Assembly (NCBI GenBank): GCA_965198675.1
Contig: OZ240666.1
Coordinates: 3,162,001-3,226,000 of the forward strand
Direction: 5' to 3'
Length of the DNA stretch: 64,000 nucleotides
DNA from: Prochloron sp965198675
GTDB lineage: Bacteria; Cyanobacteriota; Cyanobacteriia; Cyanobacteriales; Prochloraceae
Made by a program: the position numbers and the translations under genes
Notes under the pieces: generated by a model
Databases searched by the model: none
The model's input: only the letters and a program-made list of their open reading frames with translations
Told to the model about the DNA's origin: nothing
Shown: positions 54,630-64,000 of the stretch, in pieces
Numbering within the stretch: position 1 is the first letter of the stretch
How the letters are laid out: each line of letters starts with the position of its first letter

Positions 54630-57600
54630 TTAATTCTCCAAAAAACCACTTTCTCTGAAGTAGCAGAGGTAAGTTTTAAATAAATCCTGATTAACCTCCG
54701 GTAACTTGATACCACTTCCCCTTAAACCATCAACCACATTGCGACAATCGTACTCAATTAAGTTTGTTGTGCTTGACGGTGATTCCGGGAAGTTGGGTAA
54801 GTAAGGGTAGAGAGGATTTTCCATATCCTCTATCAACTTGGAACGCCAATCAGTATAGTCAATTTCTTCCAAGCTATAGCCCAGGGAGCGCACCCACTCA
54901 AAAATCTCCCTCAGAGGCACCGATTTTGGATTAATTAAATGAAATGCCTTCCCAAATAAACTGTTTTGTTGTGAGAGACAAACAATCGCTCGGCTGACAT
55001 AATCTACTGGGACAAGGTTTTCTGGTAAACCACTCCAGCTAGGAAAACTTTTGAGTCGAATACATCCTTTCACCAGTCGCGAGAGTAAGTCATCGAAACT
55101 AGAGACACCGGTTTGACTGTGACCACTAATCCTCGACGGTCGATAGATAGTTATGGGCAAACCGCGCTTGGCAGCTTCCCAAACTAACTGTTCTCCTACC
55201 CACTTGGTCTGAACATAGCCTACTTTTAGTAAATCATAATGATTGGCAGTTGCTGACTCGAGAATGGGTTGGTCAGTTTGGGATGTTGAGAATAGAGTAG
55301 AAACGTAATGAACAGGTTTGAGCTTTCCTAAACTGGCCAGTCTTAACACGTCTTGGGTTCCCAAAACATTCGCATCTTTTAAAAGAGCGTAAGACCACAG
55401 ATGATGAACCTTAGCTCCAACGTGATAAATAACATCAATTTGTTGGCATAAATTATTATACTCAGTTGCTGAGAGTCCAAAACGACTGCTTCCTAAATCT
55501 CCGATGATGGGAATAATTCGACATGTAAAATTATCACTCCATAAACCAGAAGCTTCTAACTTGTTCTTGAGTCTTTCTTTGCCAGCATCTACATGCTCGG
55601 CGCGAACCAAGCAATAAACAGTAGCGTCCGTTGTGGTCAAGAGTTCAGAAAGTAAATGAATTCCCAAGAAACCTGTTGCACCGGTTAGGAAAATTCGTTC
55701 AATTGGACTGACGATTGGCGCGATCGCAGTTGATGGCTGAATATCTGGATCTAAAGCAGCTTCTGCTTCTAAATCCCAAGTCTGGGATTGATAGTTTCCA
55801 GTTACTAAAGCTTGGTCGATTGCACTAGCCAAATCAGAAACAGAGGGATAATCAAACAATGCCCTTAGAGATAAATTAATCTCGAAGGCTTCACGAATGC
55901 GAAACATCAGTTGAGTGGCCAATAGGGAATGACCACCTAAGTCAAAGAAACTATCATCAAGGCTAATGGTCTCAGGGTGCAGGGAGAGAATTTCGGCAAA
56001 AAGACTAGCGATAAGAATTTGACTCTCTGTCTTCGGTGCAACGAACTCACTGCTTTGGCTGAAGGCAGCATAGGGGGCAGGTAATGCTTTGCGGTCTATC
56101 TTACCACTGACAGACAGGGGTAATGACGTCAGGGGCACCACTACACTGGGAACCATGTAGTCTGGTAACTGCTGTTTGCAGTACTCTTTCAGAGCCTTAA
56201 TGTCAAAATCATCATCCCCAACTACATAGGCTACCAGCCGCTTGTTCCCTGGGGTATCTTCCCAGGGGATGACGACGCATTCCTGCACCTGCTGGTGGCC
56301 ACTGAGCAAGGATTCAATTTCCCCTAGTTCGATACGGAAGCCTCTGATTTTGACTTGATGGTCAATGCGACCGAGGAATTCAATATTACCATCCCGGCGG
56401 TAGCGAGCCAAGTCTCCTGTCTTGTAGAGACGACCTTCGCCGAAGGGATTGGGAATGAATTTTTCTACGGTTAGCTCCGGGCGATTCAAATAACCTCGGG
56501 CTATACCCAGACCACCAATATGAAGTTCTCCAGGAATGCCAATCGGGGTAGGATTACCATTACTATCCAAGATATAGATAGTTCGATTCGGCAAAGGACG
56601 ACCAATAGGCACTCGTGGCATAGAGCTATCGGTCTTTAAGGCTCCAGCAATATCAAATGTGGTTGTGGTAATGGTTGCTTCTGTTGGACCGTAAGCATTG
56701 AGCAAGCCCACTGAATCTAACCAGGGATTTTTTTGGCACAGTTGTTGCCAAAGTTTTATGGTTTCTGGTTGAAGGACATCGCTACCAGAAACCACTAGTC
56801 GCAGATGAGGTAGAGGGGGAGCATCTTGAGGATTTTGCTGTTGCCAGTGTAACCATTGATGCCAGTAGCTGGGGGGGAGATTGACAAATGTCAGTTCCAG
56901 TTCAATCAATTTCTGGTGAAACTCAGGCACAGTCCACAGGTCAGGGTCTCTCAGCACCAAGGTGGCTCCACTGATTAAAGGGGGGAAGATTTCTTCTAGG
57001 GCAGCGTCAAAACTGAAAGAGGTAAATTGAAGAAACCGATCCTGACTCGTTACTTGATAATGTTCTGTAATGGCATAACAATGGCTAGCAATGGCCTGAT
57101 GTTCGATTAAAACTCCCTTAGGTTGACCAGTAGACCCAGATGTATAAATGACATAGGCAAGGTGTTGGGGTTGGACATTGACAGGAGCTGAAACGGTATC
57201 TTGCTGCGCGCACCGCGTAGCGGATCCCTTCGGGATCGCTGACCAATCTGCATCCAAATAAACGACTTCTACCTGAGATTCGGGCAATCTTGCCCGTAAC
57301 GCTTTTTGAGTGAGCAAAACAGCAATTCCTGAATCTTCCAGCATATAAGTCAGTCGAGTGTTAGGATAATCAGGATCGAGGGTGACATAAGCCCCTCCTG
57401 CTTTAAGAATCCCCAACAAGCCCACCACCATCTCTATAGAACGCTCCAGACAAATGCCCACCAAGGTTTCTGGCTTCACCCCCAAGCCTTGGAGATAGTG
57501 AGCTAACTGATTGGCACGGGCATTCAGCTCTTGATAAGTCAACTGCTCACCGGCAAAGACTACTGCCACAGCCTCTGGTGTTCGCTCTGCCTGTGCTTCA

Positions 57601-60600
57601 AATAGGTGATGAATGCAATGTTCTTGGGGATAGTCTACCCTGGTGTCATTCCACTCCACCAACAACTGCTGGCCCTCGTCAGCACTCAGTAACGGCAACT
57701 GCTCAACCCGTTCCTCTGGATTAGTCACAATCCCAGCTAGTAAGGTTTTAAAGTTACTAGCCATCCGAACAATGGTCTCTCGGTCAAACAAATCACTGTT
57801 GTATTCCCAGTATCCGCTTAGCTCGGAAGGGCTATCTACCATTGATAGAGTAAGGTCAAACTTGGCGGTTTGATGCTCTCGCTCAATAGGGGTGAGGGTT
57901 AGGCCAGGAAACTCCCCATAAGTTGGGCTTTGCTCTAAAGCAAACATGACCTGAAACAAGGGACTATGACTCAGGGAACGTTCTGGTTGCAGAATTTCCA
58001 CCACTTTTTCAAAAGGAATATCCTGATGACTATAGGCAGACAGAGCAACCTGACGCACCTGCTGAAGCAGTTCTCTAAAAATGGGATTTCCTTCAGTTCG
58101 AGTCCGTAGCACTAACGTATTCACAAAGAAGCCAATCAGGGATTCGGTTTGACGGTGATGGCGATTGGCAACAGGGGTACCAATGAGGATATCCTGCTGG
58201 CTGCTGTAGCGTGAGAGGAGGATGGCAAAGGCAGCCAGCAAGGTCATAAACAAGGTACTATTAGTCCCTCGCGCTAAGGTCCGCAACTTTTGGGACACAG
58301 CGGTGTCGAGCTGAAAATGGAATTGCCCTCCCCGAAAACTTTGTACAGATGGTCGGGGGCGATCCGTAGGTAAATTGATCGGGGAGCATACATCAGCTAA
58401 CTGCCCTTTCCAATAATCTGCCTGTTGCTCAATCACATTTACTTCCAACCACTGACGTTGCCAAGCAGCATAGTCAAGGTACTGAATTGGTAAAGGTTTG
58501 AGGGGAGAAGGTTGCCCAGCCACAAAAGCGGCATAGAGGGTTGACAGTTCCTGTAGAAGCAGTTCCATGGACCAGCCATCCGACACAATGTGGTGCAGGG
58601 TCAGGAATAGGGCATGGTCTTCTGGGGATAACTGCAATATAGTAGCCCTGATTGGCAAATCCTGCTTCAAATCAAAGGGTTGATCAGCTTCTGCTGTCGC
58701 CCATTTCTGGAGGTTCTGTTGGTGATTACCTTCCTGTTGAAGCTCCACTACAGCTAACGTAAACTCAGCAGAGGGATCGATTGTTTGCAGTGGGATACCG
58801 TTAACAACCTGAATGCGGGTTCGCAGAATACTATGGCGTTGAATAATTTCCTGAAGTCCTCGCTCCAAAGCTCCCACATCTAGGGAACCTGTAATTTTCA
58901 GGGCAACCGCAATGTTATAGGTGGCGTTAGGCCGTTCTTCTAGCTGATTGAGAAACCAAAGGCGGGCTTGGGCAAAAGAGAGGGGGAGGGGTTGGCCTTC
59001 GGACTCCCTTGGAACAATGTCCGGTAGGGTCAATCCAGGAGTCGTTTGTTGGCTATTAATAATGATGGAGGCTAAACCAGCAACTGTGGGGGATTCAAAT
59101 ATAATCTTCACTGGTAATTCAACCTCAAACGCTTCCCGCAGTCGAGAAATAACCTTGGTTGCCAACAACGAATGGCCCCCGAGGGCAAAAAAGTTATCGT
59201 GGATACCCACTCGTTCTTGCCCTAATACCGTAGCTATAATATTGGCAATAACTGTTTCAGCTTGGGTGCGGGGAGCAACAAAATTTGTTTCTCGCTCTTG
59301 TTCAAAATCTGGAATGGGTAACCTACGGCGATCAACTTTACCATTGGGGGTTAAGGGAAAGCTATCCAGCCAGACAATGGCATTGGGCACCATGTAATCC
59401 GGCAACTTTTGCTTGAGAAAAGAGCGGAGTTCATTTCCACTAACCTGGGTTTCACTTCTTTTCACATAAGCCACCAGGGACTTATCCCCAGAACCATCTT
59501 GTCGTACTATGACGATCCCTTGGCTTACCTGGGGATGTTGATTTAAGACAGCTTCAATTTCTGAAAGCTCAATCCGAAAGCCGCGAATTTTGACTTGATT
59601 GTCGATTCTACCCAGAAACTCAATATTGCCATCCGGTAAATAGCGAACTAAGTCCCCCGTCTTGTAAAGAATCTCACCCTCTAGAAAAGAACTGGCAATA
59701 AAACGTTCGGCGTTCAGTTCGGGACGATTCAGATAGCCTCTTGCCACTCCATCTCCCCCAGCGTACAGTTCTCCCACTACTCCAATGGGAACAGGTTGAT
59801 GTTGCCCATCTAAGATGTAAACTCGGGTATTGGCAACGGGGCGACCAATGGGAATTGATTGTCCCAAAGAAGCTCCCGTGGGAACAGGATAGCAACAGGT
59901 AAAGGTGGTGTTCTCCGTGGGACCATAGCCATTAATAAACTGACAATGAGGCAGAGTTTGACAACATTTCTGCACATGGGACACAGATAGCACATCTCCA
60001 CCTGCCATCAGAATACGTAGAGATTGCAAATCTTCCAACCGCTCATCCACCATCAAGTGAAACAATCCAGCGGTGAGCCATAGGGCTGTGATCTGATGTT
60101 GCCCAATGACTTGCCCCAAGGTTTCCAAGGAGGGTTTCGGTTCCGGGAACAGAACCAGACGGGAGCCATTGAGCAAACTGCCCCAGATTTCCCAGGTAGC
60201 TGCATCAAAAGAAACCGATGCCAACTGCAGAAACACATCATTGCTGGTAAATTGAGCATAGTTAGTATTCTTCACCAGCCGCACAATATTGCGATGGGTC
60301 ACGCCGACCCCTTTAGGTTGTCCTGTAGACCCTGAAGTATACATGACATAGGCCAAAGACTTAGCCGTAACTCTCCCCTCTCTCCCCTCTTTCTCTGCGT
60401 CCTCTGCGTCTCTGCGGTTTATCATTCCCGAACCTATATCGATAGAATAAGCCACCTCTGGCAAATTCTCCCTCACACCCGTTTCCGTCACAATTACCTG
60501 CAAACCAGCATTCTCTACCATGAAAGCCAGTCGCTCAGGAGGATAAGTTGGGTCGAGGGGAACGTAGGCTCCACCTGCTTTCAGAATTGCCAACAGGGCG

Positions 60601-63600
60601 ATAATTAGGTTAGGGGACCGCTCTAAACAAACCCCCACCAAACTCTCTGAACCAACCCCCAAGCTTTGCAAATAATGGGCCAGTTGGTTTGCCTTTTGAT
60701 TCAACTCCTGATAGGTTAAGGTTTGGTCTGCCAAAACCACTGCTACTGCATCTGGTGTCTTTTGGACTTGAGCTTCAAATAACTGGTGAACGCAGGCATT
60801 ACGAGGATAATCGGTTTGAGTCTGATTCCACTCCAGTAACAATTGCTGTCGTTCAGCAGCACTCAAAATGGGCAATTGGGCAATGGTTTGTTCTGGATTG
60901 AGAACTATCCCTTCGACAAAAATGTGGAAATTTCTTGCCATCCGCTCAATGGTTGCCCCATCAAACAGGTTGGCATTGTATTCAAAAGCGCCAATCAGTT
61001 CTGTATTGCTTTGGGTGAGGGATAAGGTTAAATCAAAGGTAGCCCCAGCAGTAGGTTTATCTAAGGGCTTAGGATTGACAGTCAGCCCCGACAACTCTAG
61101 GGTTTCCTTCGGGACATTTTGCAAGGTAAACATCACCTGAAAGAGGGGACTAACCCCTGGCAGCCGTTCCGGTTTCAGTTGCTCTACGAGAAGGTCGAAG
61201 GGGACATCGGCATGGGCATAAGCGTCTAAGGCCACTTGACGAACCTGGGAAAGCAACTCAAGGAAGGTATGCTCTAGCTGAGGTCGAGTGCGCAAGACTA
61301 AGGTATTAACGAAGAAGCCAATCAAAGCCTCTGTTATGGCTGGGGTTCGGTTGGCGATGGGAGTCCCTACCACAATATCGTCTTGATTGCAATAACAGGA
61401 GAGAAAAGCGGAAAAGGCAGCAAAAAGTGTAATAAATAGAGTTGTATTAGAGCGTTTGCTTAAGATATGGAGTTTCTGAGTTAGGTCAGTATTGAAGTGA
61501 AAGGGAACCCACCCCCCGTAGCCCCCCTCCCGGGTTCCCCTCCTGGGAGGGGGTAGGGGTGGGTGGGGTTGGGGGGTGGGTTCAGTTGTGTGAGGACGAT
61601 CCAAGGGGAGGTTAAGCACTGGGGGAGCATCTGCTAATTGCTGTTGCCAGTATTTAATTTGGGCATCTCTAAACTTACCTGTGAACCGGTGGCGTTGCCA
61701 GTGAGCATAATCTACATACTGAATGGGTAGGTCAGAAAGGGATGGTGCTGTTGACCTATGATAGCTTGTGTAAAAGCACGAAAGTTCTCTGAGTAAAACT
61801 TGTATTGACCAATCATCACTAATGATGTGGTGCATAGTCAGTAGTAAAATTTGCTTTTCCTGTGCTAAGCAAATTAGCGTAAATCGCACCAGAGGCTCTT
61901 GAGTTAAATCGAAGGGGCGATTTTGTTCTTGGAGAATAACTTTCTCAAGGACATCTTTCCCTTCAGTGGTCAAGTCTACAACTGATAAGGGTAAAGGAAT
62001 ATGGGGGGCAATTATCTGAATTGGCGAACCATTTTGGGTTTCAAATGTCGTTCGGAGTATTTCGTGGCGGTCTATGAGAGTGGCGATCGCCTTTTCTAAA
62101 CTCTTCCTATCCAACGACCCAGTTAGCACAAAAGCTCTGACCAAGTTATAAGCAGCACGATTTTCTTCTAGTTGAGCCAGAAACCAGAGACCTTGTTGTG
62201 TTAGGGATAGGGGAATGTCTGCCTCTCTTGCCGTGGGTGTGGGGGCTAAGGGATATTCAGAAGTGCTAGTATTTACGGATTCTATATACTTTGAAAGTAG
62301 GCTAATTGTTGGTGCTTCAAAAATCTGCTTCAATGGCATTTCAATACCTAGTTTCTCTGCAATACGAGCCAAAACTTGGCTAGCATGAAGGGAGTGTCCC
62401 CCTAATTCAAAGAAATTATTCTCAATGCCAATCGGCTCTATTTTAAGGACTTCAGACCAAATTTTGACTAATATTTCTTCTATATTAGTACGGGGGGCAA
62501 TAACATTTAATTCTAATGCTGATGTTGCCAGAATTGATTCTGGTTTAGGTAGAGCTAGTCGGTCAATTTTACCAGTTGCAGTTAAAGGTAATGACTCTAG
62601 CCAAATGAAGCAAGCTGGAATCATGTAACTGGGTAATTTATCCCCTAAAATAGCTTTTAATTCTTGAGCTGTAAGTTTGTTTTGAGGATTTACCGGAGTC
62701 AAATAAGCCACTAGCTGTAAATCGCCCACTGCTCCCCCTTTTTCTGTCTGGGCAACTACAACCGCCTCTCCAACAGCTTCTAGGTTCAACAAAGTGGCTT
62801 CCACTTCACTGGTTTCAACCCGATAACCTCGGATTTTAACCTGAAAATCTTTACGGCCTAGGTGCAATAAACAACCATCGGGCAACAACTTACCTAAATC
62901 ACCTGTTTTAAAATATTTATGATTATTTTTACTAATAAACACTCGTTTAGTTAACTCAGGCTGTTGCCAGTACCCCAAGGCAAGTTGGCGAGAACGAATT
63001 ACAATTTCACCAACGTCTCCTGGGGCAACCTCCTGTCCTGATTCATCCCAAAGCAAAACTTCCGTTCCCTCAACCCTATAGCCCGCAGGCACGGTGGGAC
63101 CAGTGAGAACTGTATCTTTGGTAATGGGAAATTGTCGCACCGGACTAATCTCTGTACCCCCCAGATTCACCATTAAGGTGCATTGCGGGGAAAAATGGCG
63201 CTGAAACAGTTCTGCATCCTGTCGGTAAACGGTTTCGCTCCCAATTTGGATCAGTCGCAACTTGGGAAAATCTGCTTCCTCGTTCAAAGTGGCAGCGAAG
63301 TGACGAAACAGGGTGGCAACCATGAACGTCACGGTAATCTCATTGTCTTGCAACCATCCAGCCAATTTGTGCAAATTGATTTGCTTTACGTCTAGAGGCA
63401 ATAAGGTGGCACCGTTCAACAAGGCACAGTAAATATCTCGCACTGCACCACCGAAGGCGGCTGAATACAACAGTGAAAAGCGATCGCCACAGGTCATCTT
63501 TCCGCTGTTGCTATAGTTGCGATAGAGATTGAGAACATACCGATGGTTTTGCATGACACCCTTGGGGCGGGAGGTGGAACCGGAGGTGTAAAGGATATAA

Positions 63601-64000
63601 GCTAGGTCATCAGGATGACACTGAATCTCTAGGTTCTCATCTGAGATTTCTTTATCTAGGGTGTCAATCCTCAAAACATCTTGGCTCAAAATGCTCTGCT
63701 CAAACCCTGAAGCCTGGAGATGGTGGCGATGGCTTAAAATTAATTTAGCTTTTGAGTCTTTCAGAATCAGGCTAAGGCGAGACTCTGGCAACGATATATC
63801 TAAGGGAACGTAAAATTTCCCCGCCTTGAGTACCCCCAACATGGCTGCAATCATTGCTGGTTCTGTTGCAAAGAGGAGAGCGACGGGTTCAGCTACGGTA
63901 TTACGGCAATCTAGAATTGCTCTGGCAATTTGATTAGACCAGCGATTTAACTCATTGTAGGTTAGGGAGCGCCCTTGAAAGATAATGGCTGGGCGCGAGC
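54630..64000 (-). CDS. Nonribosomal peptide synthetase, A-PCP-C-A-PCP-C-A-PCP-R (N-terminus outside window)
   Basis: More than 3,120 aa; the frame is open to the window edge (first visible residues include AIIFQGRSLTYNELN). Counting from the Met at 63854: A1 about 1-440 (LYTSGSTSRPKG near 89), PCP1 about 455-520 (LGGHSLHAS), C1 about 545-985 (MHHIISDDWS near 675), A2 about 1015-1510 (MYTSGSTGQPKG), PCP2 (LGGHSLLAT near 1557), C2 about 1610-2060 (LHHIVSDGWS), A3 about 2085-2590 (IYTSGSTGQPKG), PCP3 (LGGHSLLAT near 2639) and a terminal thioester reductase from about 2710 (IFLTGATGFLGIHLL, then YHVGAKVHHL). No epimerase, methylase or thioesterase. A reductase end releases an aldehyde or alcohol using NADPH. 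A1 lacks the Asp that holds the substrate amino group (SAAFGGAVRD where FDA is usual) and has GGTEIS for YGPTE, so it likely loads a non-amino acid. Three repeats are inserted in frame (residues about 758-783, 1144-1162 and 2205-2217). Confidence 0.93.
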   Translation of the reverse strand, partial: SRPAIIFQGRSLTYNELNRWSNQIARAILDCRNTVAEPVALLFATEPAMIAAMLGVLKAGKFYVPLDISLPESRLSLILKDSKAKLILSHRHHLQASGFEQSILSQDVLRIDTLDKEISDENLEIQCHPDDLAYILYTSGSTSRPKGVMQNHRYVLNLYRNYSNSGKMTCGDRFSLLYSAAFGGAVRDIYCALLNGATLLPLDVKQINLHKLAGWLQDNEITVTFMVATLFRHFAATLNEEADFPKLRLIQIGSETVYRQDAELFQRHFSPQCTLMVNLGGTEISPVRQFPITKDTVLTGPTVPAGYRVEGTEVLLWDESGQEVAPGDVGEIVIRSRQLALGYWQQPELTKRVFISKNNHKYFKTGDLGKLLPDGCLLHLGRKDFQVKIRGYRVETSEVEATLLNLEAVGEAVVVAQTEKGGAVGDLQLVAYLTPVNPQNKLTAQELKAILGDKLPSYMIPACFIWLESLPLTATGKIDRLALPKPESILATSALELNVIAPRTNIEEILVKIWSEVLKIEPIGIENNFFELGGHSLHASQVLARIAEKLGIEMPLKQIFEAPTISLLSKYIESVNTSTSEYPLAPTPTAREADIPLSLTQQGLWFLAQLEENRAAYNLVRAFVLTGSLDRKSLEKAIATLIDRHEILRTTFETQNGSPIQIIAPHIPLPLSVVDLTTEGKDVLEKVILQEQNRPFDLTQEPLVRFTLICLAQEKQILLLTMHHIISDDWSIQVLLRELSCFYTSYHRSTAPSLSDLPIQYVDYAHWQRHRFTGKFRDAQIKYWQQQLADAPPVLNLPLDRPHTTEPTPQPHPPLPPPRRGTREGGYGGWVPFHFNTDLTQKLHILSKRSNTTLFITLFAAFSAFLSCYCNQDDIVVGTPIANRTPAITEALIGFFVNTLVLRTRPQLEHTFLELLSQVRQVALDAYAHADVPFDLLVEQLKPERLPGVSPLFQVMFTLQNVPKETLELSGLTVNPKPLDKPTAGATFDLTLSLTQSNTELIGAFEYNANLFDGATIERMARNFHIFVEGIVLNPEQTIAQLPILSAAERQQLLLEWNQTQTDYPRNACVHQLFEAQVQKTPDAVAVVLADQTLTYQELNQKANQLAHYLQSLGVGSESLVGVCLERSPNLIIALLAILKAGGAYVPLDPTYPPERLAFMVENAGLQVIVTETGVRENLPEVAYSIDIGSGMINRRDAEDAEKEGREGRVTAKSLAYVMYTSGSTGQPKGVGVTHRNIVRLVKNTNYAQFTSNDVFLQLASVSFDAATWEIWGSLLNGSRLVLFPEPKPSLETLGQVIGQHQITALWLTAGLFHLMVDERLEDLQSLRILMAGGDVLSVSHVQKCCQTLPHCQFINGYGPTENTTFTCCYPVPTGASLGQSIPIGRPVANTRVYILDGQHQPVPIGVVGELYAGGDGVARGYLNRPELNAERFIASSFLEGEILYKTGDLVRYLPDGNIEFLGRIDNQVKIRGFRIELSEIEAVLNQHPQVSQGIVIVRQDGSGDKSLVAYVKRSETQVSGNELRSFLKQKLPDYMVPNAIVWLDSFPLTPNGKVDRRRLPIPDFEQERETNFVAPRTQAETVIANIIATVLGQERVGIHDNFFALGGHSLLATKVISRLREAFEVELPVKIIFESPTVAGLASIIINSQQTTPGLTLPDIVPRESEGQPLPLSFAQARLWFLNQLEERPNATYNIAVALKITGSLDVGALERGLQEIIQRHSILRTRIQVVNGIPLQTIDPSAEFTLAVVELQQEGNHQQNLQKWATAEADQPFDLKQDLPIRATILQLSPEDHALFLTLHHIVSDGWSMELLLQELSTLYAAFVAGQPSPLKPLPIQYLDYAAWQRQWLEVNVIEQQADYWKGQLADVCSPINLPTDRPRPSVQSFRGGQFHFQLDTAVSQKLRTLARGTNSTLFMTLLAAFAILLSRYSSQQDILIGTPVANRHHRQTESLIGFFVNTLVLRTRTEGNPIFRELLQQVRQVALSAYSHQDIPFEKVVEILQPERSLSHSPLFQVMFALEQSPTYGEFPGLTLTPIEREHQTAKFDLTLSMVDSPSELSGYWEYNSDLFDRETIVRMASNFKTLLAGIVTNPEERVEQLPLLSADEGQQLLVEWNDTRVDYPQEHCIHHLFEAQAERTPEAVAVVFAGEQLTYQELNARANQLAHYLQGLGVKPETLVGICLERSIEMVVGLLGILKAGGAYVTLDPDYPNTRLTYMLEDSGIAVLLTQKALRARLPESQVEVVYLDADWSAIPKGSATRCAQQDTVSAPVNVQPQHLAYVIYTSGSTGQPKGVLIEHQAIASHCYAITEHYQVTSQDRFLQFTSFSFDAALEEIFPPLISGATLVLRDPDLWTVPEFHQKLIELELTFVNLPPSYWHQWLHWQQQNPQDAPPLPHLRLVVSGSDVLQPETIKLWQQLCQKNPWLDSVGLLNAYGPTEATITTTTFDIAGALKTDSSMPRVPIGRPLPNRTIYILDSNGNPTPIGIPGELHIGGLGIARGYLNRPELTVEKFIPNPFGEGRLYKTGDLARYRRDGNIEFLGRIDHQVKIRGFRIELGEIESLLSGHQQVQECVVIPWEDTPGNKRLVAYVVGDDDFDIKALKEYCKQQLPDYMVPSVVVPLTSLPLSVSGKIDRKALPAPYAAFSQSSEFVAPKTESQILIASLFAEILSLHPETISLDDSFFDLGGHSLLATQLMFRIREAFEINLSLRALFDYPSVSDLASAIDQALVTGNYQSQTWDLEAEAALDPDIQPSTAIAPIVSPIERIFLTGATGFLGIHLLSELLTTTDATVYCLVRAEHVDAGKERLKNKLEASGLWSDNFTCRIIPIIGDLGSSRFGLSATEYNNLCQQIDVIYHVGAKVHHLWSYALLKDANVLGTQDVLRLASLGKLKPVHYVSTLFSTSQTDQPILESATANHYDLLKVGYVQTKWVGEQLVWEAAKRGLPITIYRPSRISGHSQTGVSSFDDLLSRLVKGCIRLKSFPSWSGLPENLVPVDYVSRAIVCLSQQNSLFGKAFHLINPKSVPLREIFEWVRSLGYSLEEIDYTDWRSKLIEDMENPLYPYLPNFPESPSSTTNLIEYDCRNVVDGLRGSGIKLPEVNQDLFKTYLCYFRESGFLEN
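57206..57240. repeat. Palindromic repeat in frame in NRPS A3
   Basis: ACCGCGTAGCGGATCC and GGATCCCTTCGGGATCGC. Read on the coding strand as AIPKGSATRCAQ just before the A3 core. Family of the units at 3965-4009 and 1257-1281. Confidence 0.7.
60370..60425. repeat. CTCTGCGTCTCTGCGG repeat in frame in NRPS A2
   Basis: Read on the coding strand as INRRDAEDAEKEGREGRV between two A-domain core motifs. Same unit as at about 4960-4990 between genes. Confidence 0.75.
61506..61582. repeat. GC-rich palindrome in frame in NRPS C1
   Basis: About 77 bp, a double copy of the CCCACCCCCC/GGGGGGTGGG repeat, read as PQPHPPLPPPRRGTREGGYG between LDRPHTT and the start of the second half of the condensation domain. 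Confidence 0.8.

Overview
The window comes from a cyanobacterium, probably a filamentous genome rich in repeats. It holds psaA, psbN/psbH, ycf46, a CPP1-like gene, a tatA, and the conserved rpmH-rnpA-(PH)-yidC-jag block, and it has frequent GCGATCGC-type sites. The genus cannot be fixed from the sequence alone.

Layout. 1-8 kb: 5' part of psaA, an acidic lipoprotein, and a group made of a trypsin-co-occurring protein, a protease-ATPase and a membrane ATPase. 8-11 kb: decayed genes (an ImmA/IrrE-like and PIN pair), miniature transposons, yraN and a pentapeptide-repeat protein. 11-16.7 kb: a ThiF-nitroreductase (Rv1355c-like) gene split by a full group II intron, then a broken GNAT gene. 16.7-25 kb: aspartic protease pair, manC, amidase, a broken TnpB gene, and an exported Ca-binding/cadherin-like gene holding an ORF-less group II intron and a G8 frameshift. 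25-36 kb: a pilT fragment, recJ, psbN/psbH, tatA, a response regulator with a truncated TnpB gene abutting its start codon, CPP1-like, SH3 and ycf46. 36-45.7 kb: an aldo/keto reductase split by a TnpB element, a GMC oxidoreductase scrap fused antisense to jag, the yidC-rnpA-rpmH block, a broken Rpn gene and an IS630 element. 45.9-51.3 kb: a GTPase, then an array of nine tRNA-like RNAs, then a Ro60/TROVE gene. 52-64 kb: a glycosyltransferase, an MFS exporter and a large NRPS that ends in a reductase domain and runs off the window.

The most notable item is the 47.4-49.6 kb array. Nine short transcription units, most with a TTGACA-type -35 box and an 18-bp spacer, each encode a tRNA-shaped RNA. 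Each RNA carries an extra conserved hairpin whose sequence resembles the Ro-binding helix of Y RNAs. The gene immediately downstream is a Ro60 (TROVE) homologue. I read this as an expanded family of tRNA-like Y RNAs beside their protein. The D arms resemble different tRNA families, the acceptor stems have been made nearly identical, and at least one copy has no anticodon arm. The Ro60 gene carries one in-frame stop inside its vWA domain, so the system may be decaying.

A second theme is short repeats landing inside genes. Palindromic and low-complexity repeats sit in frame in the NRPS (three different families) and in the membrane ATPase, and they disrupt TnpB, a protease-ATPase, a PIN toxin and an aldo/keto reductase. 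Several accessory genes are otherwise intact but carry a single in-frame stop codon.
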